A stretch of DNA of 46,952 nt from Clostridiales bacterium (GTDB lineage: Bacteria > Bacillota_E > Sulfobacillia > Sulfobacillales > JAIMBI01). Shown piece after piece: positions 1-7,332 of the stretch. Location of the stretch: positions 1 through 46,952 of the forward strand of contig DAHVOH010000019.1 of NCBI GenBank assembly GCA_027318915.1, given 5' to 3'. Both the position numbers and the translations under genes were made by a program. Positions within the stretch are counted from its first letter, which is position 1, and every line of letters begins with the position of its first letter. The notes beneath the pieces were generated by a model that saw only the letters and a program-made list of their open reading frames with translations, did no database searches and was not told the DNA's origin.

Positions 1-2
1 CG

Positions 3-503
3 GCGGATATCAATCCCTATCCCGTGGCCGTGGGCGAGGCCAAGGCGCCGGCAGCCGCTCCCTTGACCGGCAACGACCAGTTGGGTGCAGCGTTGGCGGC
101 CCAGGTCGCGCCGATCTACCAAGCCTTGAACCACGCGTACCCCGCCGGCTACGGGCGTCCCTGGACCATTGATGCCGCCACGCTGGAGTTGTCGCTCAAC
201 AGCGAGACGCCTCCGCAGGTCATCGATTTGCGCAGCCCGGCGGCCTATGCCCGCGGCCACATCCCCGGGAGCGTCAATATTCCGTTTGCGGACTTGGGAC
301 GGGACATCGACGCGGTGAGCCGCCAGGGAACGGTGGTGCTGGCGTCCGCGACGCTGCAGCGGGCGGCGCAGGCGTGCTTGGTGCTGCGCCTGTTGGGCAT
401 TCGGGCGTATGTGCTCCAGCGCGGTCTGTCCACATGGAATCCCGAATTCTCCCCGCCGCCCCCGGTGACGGCCCACTACCCGGTCGCCACCGGATCGCTC
501 TGA
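3..503 (+). CDS. Rhodanese-like domain protein, 5' end outside window, catalytic Cys absent
   Basis: The frame is open to the left edge, so the gene probably begins upstream; a GTG at 24 is an alternative internal start. The visible part is one rhodanese fold: VIDLRSPAAYARGHIPGSVNIPF is the usual first half (split here as VIDLRSPAAYARGHIPG then SVNIPF), followed by a beta strand and the active-site loop. That loop reads VVLASATLQRAAQA, where active rhodaneses have a Cys followed by a phosphate-like cradle (CxxGxR). The Cys is replaced by Ala/Ser, so sulfur transfer is unlikely. A regulatory or sulfur-binding role is possible. A separate catalytic domain could lie upstream of the window. It ends 69 bp from the convergent DoxX gene. 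Confidence 0.8.
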   Translation, partial: ADINPYPVAVGEAKAPAAAPLTGNDQLGAALAAQVAPIYQALNHAYPAGYGRPWTIDAATLELSLNSETPPQVIDLRSPAAYARGHIPGSVNIPFADLGRDIDAVSRQGTVVLASATLQRAAQACLVLRLLGIRAYVLQRGLSTWNPEFSPPPPVTAHYPVATGSL

Positions 504-572
504 GCCGGCCCTGGCCGCCGCTGGGGGAGACCTGCGCCATCAAGACGCCGACGCGGGTCCGGCGCGCGCGGG

Positions 573-980
573 CTACCTTCGTGCCGGGGCGCGGCGAAGC
601 CGGGTGCCGTTCCAGGCGAACATGAGGTTGATGAGGCCCATGAAGAGGTTGAGACCAAGGTCGTGGGGTTCTTTGAAGCCCAGCGTCAGGAAGAAGGTGC
701 CGTTGAGGACAAACAGGATCCAGGCCGCGCCGCGCGCCCAGCGATTGAGCAGCAGCAGGGCCCCCGCGCCCACCTCGAGGGTCGCCAGTATCAACCCGAA
801 TACCACCAAGTGGGGCAGCACGATGGCCCGAATCAGGGGCGCCAGCGGCGTGGTGGGCAGAGCGGGCACCACGCGGGGCACCAGCCACACTGCCGGGACG
901 GTGAGGAATTTGTGCACCCCGCGCCAGATAAAGTAGCCAGCATCCGCGACGCGAAACGCATCCAGCCAGCGCTGAGTCAT
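573..980 (-). CDS. DoxX/DoxD-like small membrane protein
   Basis: A 135-residue integral membrane protein with about four hydrophobic segments. The C-terminal stretch GFKEPHDLGLNLFMGLINL is typical of DoxX-type proteins, the family that includes the small subunit of archaeal thiosulfate:quinone oxidoreductase. The start chosen is ATG 980, preceded by GAGAG about 11 nt upstream; the same frame runs further up to 1142, but that extension is Arg/Pro-rich and looks non-coding. The neighbour across a short convergent gap is a rhodanese-like protein, so a role in sulfur or quinone redox chemistry is plausible, but the family is broad and no active-site evidence is visible. Confidence 0.8.
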   Translation of the reverse strand: MTQRWLDAFRVADAGYFIWRGVHKFLTVPAVWLVPRVVPALPTTPLAPLIRAIVLPHLVVFGLILATLEVGAGALLLLNRWARGAAWILFVLNGTFFLTLGFKEPHDLGLNLFMGLINLMFAWNGTRLRRAPARR

Positions 981-1412
981 TCCGTTCACCGCTCTCTCAT
1001 AACGCGACGTGAGCTCGGCGCCGAGTGGGCCGCCGACCCGCTCCGTCCACGCCATCGCCTTCGGCGGCCGGACGCTCGCGGCGCCAACAGGAGTCCACGG
1101 GGCAGCGCCCCGGGTTCCCGGGCCGGCCGAGGTCTTCAGCATAACGCATTGCGACCGGGCGCGCGGCGCACGGTTCGGCCGGCCGCCCGGCGCCGCCGAG
1201 AACGGAGGCCCTATGGGGAGAATTCCGCACCCGGATCCCCGACGGAAATGGGGAGTTTTCCGGATTTACGCGCCGTCCCGGCTCGATCTAGGGTGGAGCC
1301 GGGCGGCAGGGGCGAACTCGACCCCGGGCGGCACCCAAACCCCAGGCGCCGCCAGCCATGCCGTAAAGGCGCGGGAGAGGCCGTGCCAAGGAGACGCAAG
1401 GAGGGTCGACGC
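981..1412. other. Divergent intergenic region, 432 bp
   Basis: It lies between the minus-strand DoxX gene and the plus-strand 102-residue gene, so it should hold both promoters. No convincing -35/-10 pair is visible. A small dyad, CGGAAA (1243-1248) and TTTCCG (1257-1262) with an 8-nt spacer, lies about 150 bp upstream of the plus-strand start and could be an operator. No gene is supported here. Confidence 0.4.
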
Positions 1413-1721
1413 ATGGCGTATATATTCGTGCGGATGGCAACACTGAACCCGACTGCGGTCAGTGACGAAACACTGGCGTGGATTCCGAAAGTGGGACGGG
1501 CGGCCGGCCAGGCCATTGGACGCGATGTCAACGTGCTGATGCCGGTGACGGGAAACAAATACAATGTCCTCTGGACGGTGTCTTACGAGACCATGGCGCA
1601 AATTGAGCAGGCCGACCGGGCGATGGCGCAGGACGCGGAGTACAACGCGCTGGTCGGGGAGGCGCGGAGCCGTCATTACATTCGCGAGCTCCAGGACGTC
1701 ATCTACGAGGTGGCCCCGTAG
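1413..1721 (+). CDS. Small alpha/beta (NIPSNAP/dimeric-barrel-like) protein of unknown function
   Basis: A 102-residue soluble protein. The ATG at 1413 is preceded by a strong AAGGAGGG, which fixes the start. The order of segments (beta strand YIFVRMATL, helix, strand DVNVLMPVTG, strand YNVLWTVSY, helix MAQIEQADRAMAQDAEY, C-terminal helix HYIRELQDVIYEV) resembles the ferredoxin-like dimeric alpha-beta barrels such as NIPSNAP or ABM proteins. That resemblance is by pattern only; no catalytic residue is evident and I do not assign a reaction. It stands alone, pointing toward the convergent helicase operon. Confidence 0.8.
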   Translation: MAYIFVRMATLNPTAVSDETLAWIPKVGRAAGQAIGRDVNVLMPVTGNKYNVLWTVSYETMAQIEQADRAMAQDAEYNALVGEARSRHYIRELQDVIYEVAP

Positions 1722-1837
1722 CGCGGTCCGGACGACCGGGGGAGCGGGCCCAGACATCCCATGCGGTGGGGCGCGCTCCTCCTGTGGGGGGCTCCGGCGG
1801 AGAGACATTCGGCCGTAGGTCGACCATGGCGCGGACG

Positions 1838-2845
1838 TCAGTGCGCGCGAGCCAGCGGTTTGGCGACCCAAACCTGATTGGTGGGTCCGGACGAGGTGAA
1901 CCCGCCGATGTACCAGAGATGTCCCTGGAAGCTTGCGACGGCGCCGTCCGCCGTCGGCGTGGGCAGTTCCGGTCCCGGCACCCAGGTTCGGGATGCGGCC
2001 TCGTAGACGTACACCGAGCGCACGGGAGTGCCGGCAACTTCGCCGCCCACCAGCACCAGGTGATGGTCGAACACCGCCAAGCCGGCGTGGTAGACCGACT
2101 CGGGCAGTGAGGGCCAGGGGGACACGGCGCCGGTGGTCAAGTCCACGGCATAGACGGAACGCACGGGACCGGTGGCGCTGAGCCCGCCGGCCACCACCAG
2201 CCGATTCCGGTACCAGGCCGCCGCCGCGTAGCGCAGTCCGAGGGGCAGGTGGGCCAGCGTGGTCAGATGTCCCGGCGTCCAGACGGCGACGGTGCTGACA
2301 TAGGCGCTGCCGGTATATCCGCCGACCACGACGAAACCGCGGGGGGTGGAGGCGGACGCCATGTCCGCCAGCGGTTCGGGCAGGCTCGGGGGAGTGGCGG
2401 GCGCACTTCCATTGAGGGACACGGCTTGGACTTGGGCGCCCGGGGCGGCCGATCCGCCGCCCAGCACATAAAGCGTGGCGCCGATGGCGACAGCCGCGGC
2501 GTCGTGCACCGGCTGGGGCAGATTGGCCACGACCGGCAGTGGGCCAAATCCGGTGATGGCGGCCGACGATCCTTGGGCGTTGAGACCTCCCGCCACCAGC
2601 AGGTCGCTTCCGGCCAGCGCCGCCGCGAGACCCTGAAGCGGGGAGGGCAGCAGGCTGTCCGGGTACCAGCCGAACGCGGGCACGGCCACATGAACGGTCG
2701 CCGGAGGCGATCGCCGGGGTAGCGGCGCGCGCGCCGCCCGCTGGGTGGGATGGTGCGCCAGGAGCACCGCGCCCAGGACGATGACGCCCAGAATGACAAA
2801 GAGCCGGGGGCGGACACGATATCGTGGTCTTATGCGCCGGCCCAT
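1838..2845 (-). CDS. Membrane-anchored Kelch-repeat beta-propeller protein
   Basis: 335 residues. An N-terminal basic stretch is followed by one transmembrane segment (LFVILGVIVLGAVLLA, about residues 15-30), with no clear cleavage site, so the protein is probably anchored with the propeller outside. About six Kelch-type blades follow, each marked by a GG pair after a hydrophobic strand: VAGGLNAQG, LGGGSAAPG, VVGGYTG, VAGGLSATG, LVGGEVAG and YIGGFTSSG. Kelch propellers usually bind proteins or sugars; no enzyme motif is visible. The ATG overlaps the end of the helicase-associated gene by 16 bp, so it is translationally coupled to a DNA-repair-like operon, which is odd for an exported protein. 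Confidence 0.85.
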   Translation of the reverse strand: MGRRIRPRYRVRPRLFVILGVIVLGAVLLAHHPTQRAARAPLPRRSPPATVHVAVPAFGWYPDSLLPSPLQGLAAALAGSDLLVAGGLNAQGSSAAITGFGPLPVVANLPQPVHDAAAVAIGATLYVLGGGSAAPGAQVQAVSLNGSAPATPPSLPEPLADMASASTPRGFVVVGGYTGSAYVSTVAVWTPGHLTTLAHLPLGLRYAAAAWYRNRLVVAGGLSATGPVRSVYAVDLTTGAVSPWPSLPESVYHAGLAVFDHHLVLVGGEVAGTPVRSVYVYEAASRTWVPGPELPTPTADGAVASFQGHLWYIGGFTSSGPTNQVWVAKPLARAH

Positions 2846-4584
2846 GCCCGCACCACCTGTTCCAAGGGGATGGTCACCGGCCGGAGTGTCTCCAAGGCAA
2901 TCCCGTGCAGCAGACCTCCGCGTTGGTCGGTCAAGATGGCGCGCACGACGACGGCATCCTCCTTACCCGGCGCGATGTACTCAATGGTGACGGGTTGATG
3001 ATTGCTGAGCGCGTTGTGAATCGCCGGCGGAACCGCCGCCTCGCGCGAGGCGCCCTGCGCCCGGGGGAGCGCCACCTGGATCTGGGGATGGTAGGGGTGT
3101 TCCGGCGGCTCCGGGTCCGCCAGCCGGTAGCGGCCCTGCGATCCGTAGGCGTCCACCGCGTTTCTGAGCGCATAGCCCAGCTTGTACAGGCGCTGGGCCG
3201 CCGCGGCCCCCTGATCGTCCCGGAGCAGGAGGACGCCGGGCGCCAGCGCCAACGGGTCCAGTTCGGCCAAGGTTTCGCCGACCACCGCCGCCGCCCGCTC
3301 ATCCTGGGTCCAGACCACGGTGCCGGAGGCCAGGCGCACGCGTCCCGCCCGCCGCAGGGCATCCTCCATCTCGGACCGCACGTTGTCGGCCAGCGGCGTC
3401 CGACAGACAGCTTGCGCGCGCCGCTGGATGTCGACCAGGTCCAGTCCCAGGGTGACCGCCCGTTCCAAGGCCGCCCGATCGAATCGGTAGCGCCACATGA
3501 CGTCGGCCCGCTGGAGCGCCAGGGCCGCCTCGGCTTCCCACAAGAGGCCCGGCGCGGTCTCGGCCGGCAGCAGAAAGTCGCCGGTCGGTTCGGCGAGACC
3601 CCCGGGCGGTTCATCTTCGGCCACGTGGTCGCTCCAGGCGGCGTAAGCCTCGCGGCTGACCGCCACCGTCTTGCCCCGGACGTCCACCATGCCGGCGGTG
3701 AGACCCACGTCGACCACCGATTGGACCACGACCCGGGCGCGCGCCGCATTGAGGATACCGGAGCCCAAGAGCAGCTCCGTTACGCGCTCCTCCGGGATTC
3801 CCGCGGGCCCCGCCGCCATCAAGAGATCCCACACCACCAGCCCGAGTTGGATTGAACTCATCACGGCTTCCATCCAAAACTGCCGGTAGAGTGCCCAGCG
3901 TTCCGCGGGAGGCTTCCGCCAGAACACCTCCGCCTCCACAGTGGCCTGAACCTGACCGCGCAGGCGATCCACGCGCAGCACCTGCGCCCAGTCGGCGAAG
4001 CGGACCAGAAAGTCCAGACGCGCCAGCGGCGAGCGGGGGTGTTCGGGCCACAGGGTGGCCGCCATTTGTTGCTGCACCCGCTTGTAGATCTCGCCCTGCT
4101 GGGTGAGCGGAACCGAAAACCATCGGCAGTGGGAGACGATGCGGAAGAGATCCCGGCTCCAGACCGGCATAGCCGGAGCGGGGGCCAGCGGTTGGTCGGA
4201 TCGCGTCCCCACCTCCGGCACGACCAGCAAACGGGCCACCTGCTGCTGGACTTCTAGGGGCAGCGCGTAGACGTTGTGATAGTAATCCAGTCGGAGCTGC
4301 ACCAAAAGTCCTCGCTGCGCCAGCGTCCCAAACACCCCCGGCTCGGGGTGGGCGCCGCGGTAAAACTGTTCAGGACTCATCTGGCCGCCGGCCAGCCAAA
4401 TCCGGCGCAACAGCTGGCGGGTCGCCGTGTCCAAACCTCGGATCGCCGCGGCGATGCGGGCCTCGTTGGCCAATTTGGCGGCGAGGTCCGAGATGTCCGG
4501 GGCCACATTGAGATGGCCGGCCAATTCTCGCTGTTCGCTGGGGGTCAGGAGATGCGCCAGCGTGCCCCAGGTGTATCCCTGCAT
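2830..4584 (-). CDS. Helicase-associated protein (XPB-partner type) with C-terminal WYL-like domain
   Basis: 584 residues. Start ATG 4584, one base after the stop of the XPB helicase and preceded by AAGGA; an in-frame ATG further up lies inside the helicase gene and is not needed. The protein is largely helical with winged-helix-like repeats (for example ATRQLLRRIWLAGG near residue 50) and matches the architecture of 'helicase-associated' proteins encoded beside XPB in Actinobacteria. The last ~70 residues (AIHNALSNHQPVTIEY ... TLRPVTIPLEQV) look like a WYL domain, a ligand- or nucleic-acid-sensing module. Likely role: partner or regulator of the helicase in DNA repair. No nuclease motif is visible. 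Confidence 0.8.
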   Translation of the reverse strand: MQGYTWGTLAHLLTPSEQRELAGHLNVAPDISDLAAKLANEARIAAAIRGLDTATRQLLRRIWLAGGQMSPEQFYRGAHPEPGVFGTLAQRGLLVQLRLDYYHNVYALPLEVQQQVARLLVVPEVGTRSDQPLAPAPAMPVWSRDLFRIVSHCRWFSVPLTQQGEIYKRVQQQMAATLWPEHPRSPLARLDFLVRFADWAQVLRVDRLRGQVQATVEAEVFWRKPPAERWALYRQFWMEAVMSSIQLGLVVWDLLMAAGPAGIPEERVTELLLGSGILNAARARVVVQSVVDVGLTAGMVDVRGKTVAVSREAYAAWSDHVAEDEPPGGLAEPTGDFLLPAETAPGLLWEAEAALALQRADVMWRYRFDRAALERAVTLGLDLVDIQRRAQAVCRTPLADNVRSEMEDALRRAGRVRLASGTVVWTQDERAAAVVGETLAELDPLALAPGVLLLRDDQGAAAAQRLYKLGYALRNAVDAYGSQGRYRLADPEPPEHPYHPQIQVALPRAQGASREAAVPPAIHNALSNHQPVTIEYIAPGKEDAVVVRAILTDQRGGLLHGIALETLRPVTIPLEQVVRAWAGA

Positions 4585-4585
4585 A

Positions 4586-6337
4586 TTACCCCCGTCCTTC
4601 GGCGCCGGCACCGGGGAAGGGTATGACCGGAGCCGCCGGGCGCTCCGCCGGCAGCCCCTCTTCATTGGCATGGGCGATGCGATAACGGTAGCCCTGTTCG
4701 GTGAGGAACAGCTGGCGCTTCTGGGCGAATTGCTGTTCGACGGTGTCTTCCGTCACCACGGTGTAAAAGTAGGCGGGCCCTCCGCCGGCCTTGGGGCGCA
4801 GGATGCGACCCAGGCGCTGGGCCTCCTCCTGGCGTGATCCGAAGGTGCCGGAGACCTGAATGGCCACGTTGGCTTCGGGCAGATCAATGGCGAAATTGGC
4901 CACCTTGGAGACCACCAACCGTTTCAAGGTGCCCTGGCGAAACTGGTCATAGAGGTCCTCGCGAATGCGGGGCGGCGTTCGCCCCGTCACCACCGGACAC
5001 TGGAGACGGGCGCCCAGATATTCAACCTGGTCCAGATACTGGCCGATGATGAGCACGTGGTCGTCGCGATGCTGCTCGACCAGTGCCGCCACCACGCCCT
5101 CCTTGGCGGGATTCTCGGCCGCCACCCGGATGCGGTCGGCATCCTCGGCCGCCGCGTAGACCATGCTCAAATGAGAGGGCAAGTCCACCCGAATTTCGTG
5201 GCAGAGTGCGGGCGCGATCCATCCCGCCGCCTCCATGTCGCGCCATGGCACGTCATAGCGTTTGGGGCCGATGAGGGCGAAAACGTCCTCGGCATGGCCG
5301 TCCTCCCGCAGCAGGGTGGCCGTCAGTCCCAACCGCCGCCGCGACTGGATGGCCGCCGTCATCCGAAAGATGGGCGCGGGCAGCAGGTGCACTTCGTCGT
5401 AGATGATGAGGCCCCAGTCGCCTTGGTCCATCACGTGGAAATGCGGGTAGTCACCCCGCACCCGATGCGCCAGCATTTGATACGTCGTCAGGGTAACCGG
5501 CGCCGTGACTTTTCCGGCCGCCGTGTATTCGCCGATGTCGTCCGGCTCCAGCGTGGTGCGTTCCAAAAGCTCCCGGCGCCATTGGTGGAGCGCCGCCACG
5601 GACGTGGTCAAAATTAAGGTGTGGGCCTGCACTTTGGTCATAACGCCGATGCCCACCAGCGTCTTGCCGGCTCCGCAGGGCAGGACGATCACGCCGTCGC
5701 CGGCCTGATGGCGCCCGTCCCCGTAAAAGGCGTCGACGGCGGCGCGCTGGTAGCCCCGGAGACTAAACGGCGCATCTGACGAGCGTTCGTGCTCGCGCCA
5801 GCGCAGGGTCAGCGGGTGTCCCGGCGTAAAGCCCGCCTCATCGGCGAGCGGCCAGCCGATATGGGCCAGCACCTGCTTCAAATGCCCGCGTTCCGCCGGA
5901 TCCACCAAGAACCCGTGCGCGGTTCGGGGGCCGAGGAGCGGTCGCACGTTGCCTCGTGATTTCAGCTCAACCAGCAGCGTTTCGCTGTCGGCGCACAACT
6001 CCAGACCGTCGGGTCCTGCGGTCAATCGGAGCCGTCCATAGCGGCCCATCTGTTCGCTGATGAACTGCGCCACCACCGTGGGCACCGGATAGCGGGAGAG
6101 ACACCCCAGCTCCTCGAGGACGGCGGCCGGCGCCAGCCCGCTGGAGGCGGCGTTCCACAGGGAGAGAGAGGAGAGGCGATACGTGTGGACATGCTCGGGG
6201 CTCTTGACCAGTTCCGCAAACGCGGCCAATGCTTGGCGAGCGGCTTCCGCGCGCGGATGCTCCACCTCCAGCAGGATGGTGCGGTCGCTTTGCACGGTTA
6301 GAGGAGCGTCGACGGCGATGGGGGTCACCTCCCGCAT
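4586..6337 (-). CDS. XPB/Rad25-type DNA repair helicase (superfamily 2)
   Basis: 583 residues. N-terminal ~190 residues form the XPB damage-recognition-like region; then the SF2 core: Q-motif region LRGYQRAAV, Walker A PCGAGKT (about 221-226), DEVH box IIYDEVH (314-317), LTATLLREDG with the XPB-specific RED triad (344-346), and motif VI QRLGRILRPK. These identify it as a bacterial XPB homologue, a 3'-5' translocase acting in nucleotide excision repair. The chosen ATG 6337 has GGGAGGG six bases upstream; an ATG at 6352 lies within a TACAAT box. First gene of a three-gene operon; the start of its partner follows the stop by one base. Confidence 0.93.
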   Translation of the reverse strand: MREVTPIAVDAPLTVQSDRTILLEVEHPRAEAARQALAAFAELVKSPEHVHTYRLSSLSLWNAASSGLAPAAVLEELGCLSRYPVPTVVAQFISEQMGRYGRLRLTAGPDGLELCADSETLLVELKSRGNVRPLLGPRTAHGFLVDPAERGHLKQVLAHIGWPLADEAGFTPGHPLTLRWREHERSSDAPFSLRGYQRAAVDAFYGDGRHQAGDGVIVLPCGAGKTLVGIGVMTKVQAHTLILTTSVAALHQWRRELLERTTLEPDDIGEYTAAGKVTAPVTLTTYQMLAHRVRGDYPHFHVMDQGDWGLIIYDEVHLLPAPIFRMTAAIQSRRRLGLTATLLREDGHAEDVFALIGPKRYDVPWRDMEAAGWIAPALCHEIRVDLPSHLSMVYAAAEDADRIRVAAENPAKEGVVAALVEQHRDDHVLIIGQYLDQVEYLGARLQCPVVTGRTPPRIREDLYDQFRQGTLKRLVVSKVANFAIDLPEANVAIQVSGTFGSRQEEAQRLGRILRPKAGGGPAYFYTVVTEDTVEQQFAQKRQLFLTEQGYRYRIAHANEEGLPAERPAAPVIPFPGAGAEGRG

Positions 6338-6350
6338 ACCTATCCCTCCC

Positions 6351-6356
6351 ATTGTA
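6351..6356 (-). promoter_or_regulatory. Candidate -10 box (TACAAT) for the XPB operon
   Basis: TACAAT on the minus strand, 14 nt before the chosen ATG at 6337. No good -35 is visible at 16-18 nt; the best hexamer, TGTTCG, is weak. Position just downstream of the kor terminator hairpin supports it. Confidence 0.3.
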
Positions 6357-6416
6357 CGAGAAGGGGGCGGGCGCGAACAGATCTAGGGGTCGGCGCGCAC
6401 AGGCGCGTGGAAAGGC

Positions 6417-6443
6417 GGGACCCCCGGCATCGCCGGGGGTCCC
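6417..6443 (-). terminator. Hairpin terminator after korB
   Basis: A perfect 12-bp stem (6417-6428 with 6432-6443) and a 3-nt loop, 23 nt beyond the korB stop on the minus strand. The following T tract is poor (CGCCTTTCC), so it may work as a weak intrinsic terminator or as an RNA 3'-end stabiliser separating korAB from the XPB operon. Confidence 0.6.
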
Positions 6444-6465
6444 GGGGTTCCGTCGTCTGTCGCCG

Positions 6466-7332
6466 CTACTCCAACTGGGCCAGCAACTTGTCCCACACCG
6501 CGGGGTCCATCCGGTAGTCCTGAGCCACGAGCGGCTCGCGGGCGTAGCCGGGCGCGAGATCCTCGTAGGGCACCGAATGGAGGTCCTGGTAGACCAGCCC
6601 GGTCACCAGCTCATCCCGCTCGGTGAGCATCTGCATGGCCCGGACCGGATCGTGCGCATCGTAGCCGGGCAGCGTGTCCAGATTGGTCAGATTGGCCTTG
6701 TACCAGTCGTACGTGTTCACCTTGTTGTAGGTGACGCAGGGGGAAATGATGTTGATGAGCGCAAAGCCGGGGTGCCGCACCGCTTTTTGAATCAGGTCGG
6801 CCAACTGCGGCTGCCAGCTGGAAAAGCCCTGGGCCACGAAGGTGGCGCCGCCGGCCACCGCCGTGGAGAGCGGTCGCACCGGGCGCTCGATGTTGCCTTG
6901 GGGCGTGGTCTTGGTCTTGAAGCCCGAATCCGATGTGGGCGAATACTGGCCCTTGGTCAGTCCGTAGATGTGGTTGTCCATGACCAGGTAGGTCAGATTC
7001 ACATTGCGCCGCAGCGCATGCATGAAGTGGCCCATGCCGATGGCGTACGCGTCGCCGTCTCCGCCGGCGCAGATGACGGTGAGGTCCCGGTTGGCCAGCT
7101 TCACGCCCATGGCGGCCGGCAGCACCCGCCCATGCACCACGTGCAGGTTGTAGCCGTTCACGTAGTTGCCAATCTTGCCGGAGCAGCCGATGCCGGCGAT
7201 GATGGCCAGGTCATCGGGATTGATGTCCAACGCGACCAGGGACTTCTGGAGCGCCGCGAGCACGCCGAAATCGCCGCAGCCGGGACACCACCACGACTTT
7301 TCGCTGGTTTTGAAATCTGCCAGGGTTGCCAC
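6466..7332 (-). CDS. korB: 2-oxoacid:ferredoxin oxidoreductase, beta subunit
   Basis: 288 residues. Contains the thiamine-diphosphate binding signature GDGDAYAIGMGHFMHAL ... DNHIYGLTKGQ, and cysteines in WCPGCGDFG, GIGCSGKIG and SPCVTYN that ligate the 4Fe-4S cluster in this family. With the alpha subunit it performs CoA-dependent oxidative decarboxylation of a 2-oxoacid (2-oxoglutarate or pyruvate) with ferredoxin as acceptor; substrate cannot be told from sequence by eye. GTG start at 7332 abuts the alpha-subunit TAA with no gap, so the two are translationally coupled. Confidence 0.93.
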   Translation of the reverse strand: MATLADFKTSEKSWWCPGCGDFGVLAALQKSLVALDINPDDLAIIAGIGCSGKIGNYVNGYNLHVVHGRVLPAAMGVKLANRDLTVICAGGDGDAYAIGMGHFMHALRRNVNLTYLVMDNHIYGLTKGQYSPTSDSGFKTKTTPQGNIERPVRPLSTAVAGGATFVAQGFSSWQPQLADLIQKAVRHPGFALINIISPCVTYNKVNTYDWYKANLTNLDTLPGYDAHDPVRAMQMLTERDELVTGLVYQDLHSVPYEDLAPGYAREPLVAQDYRMDPAVWDKLLAQLE

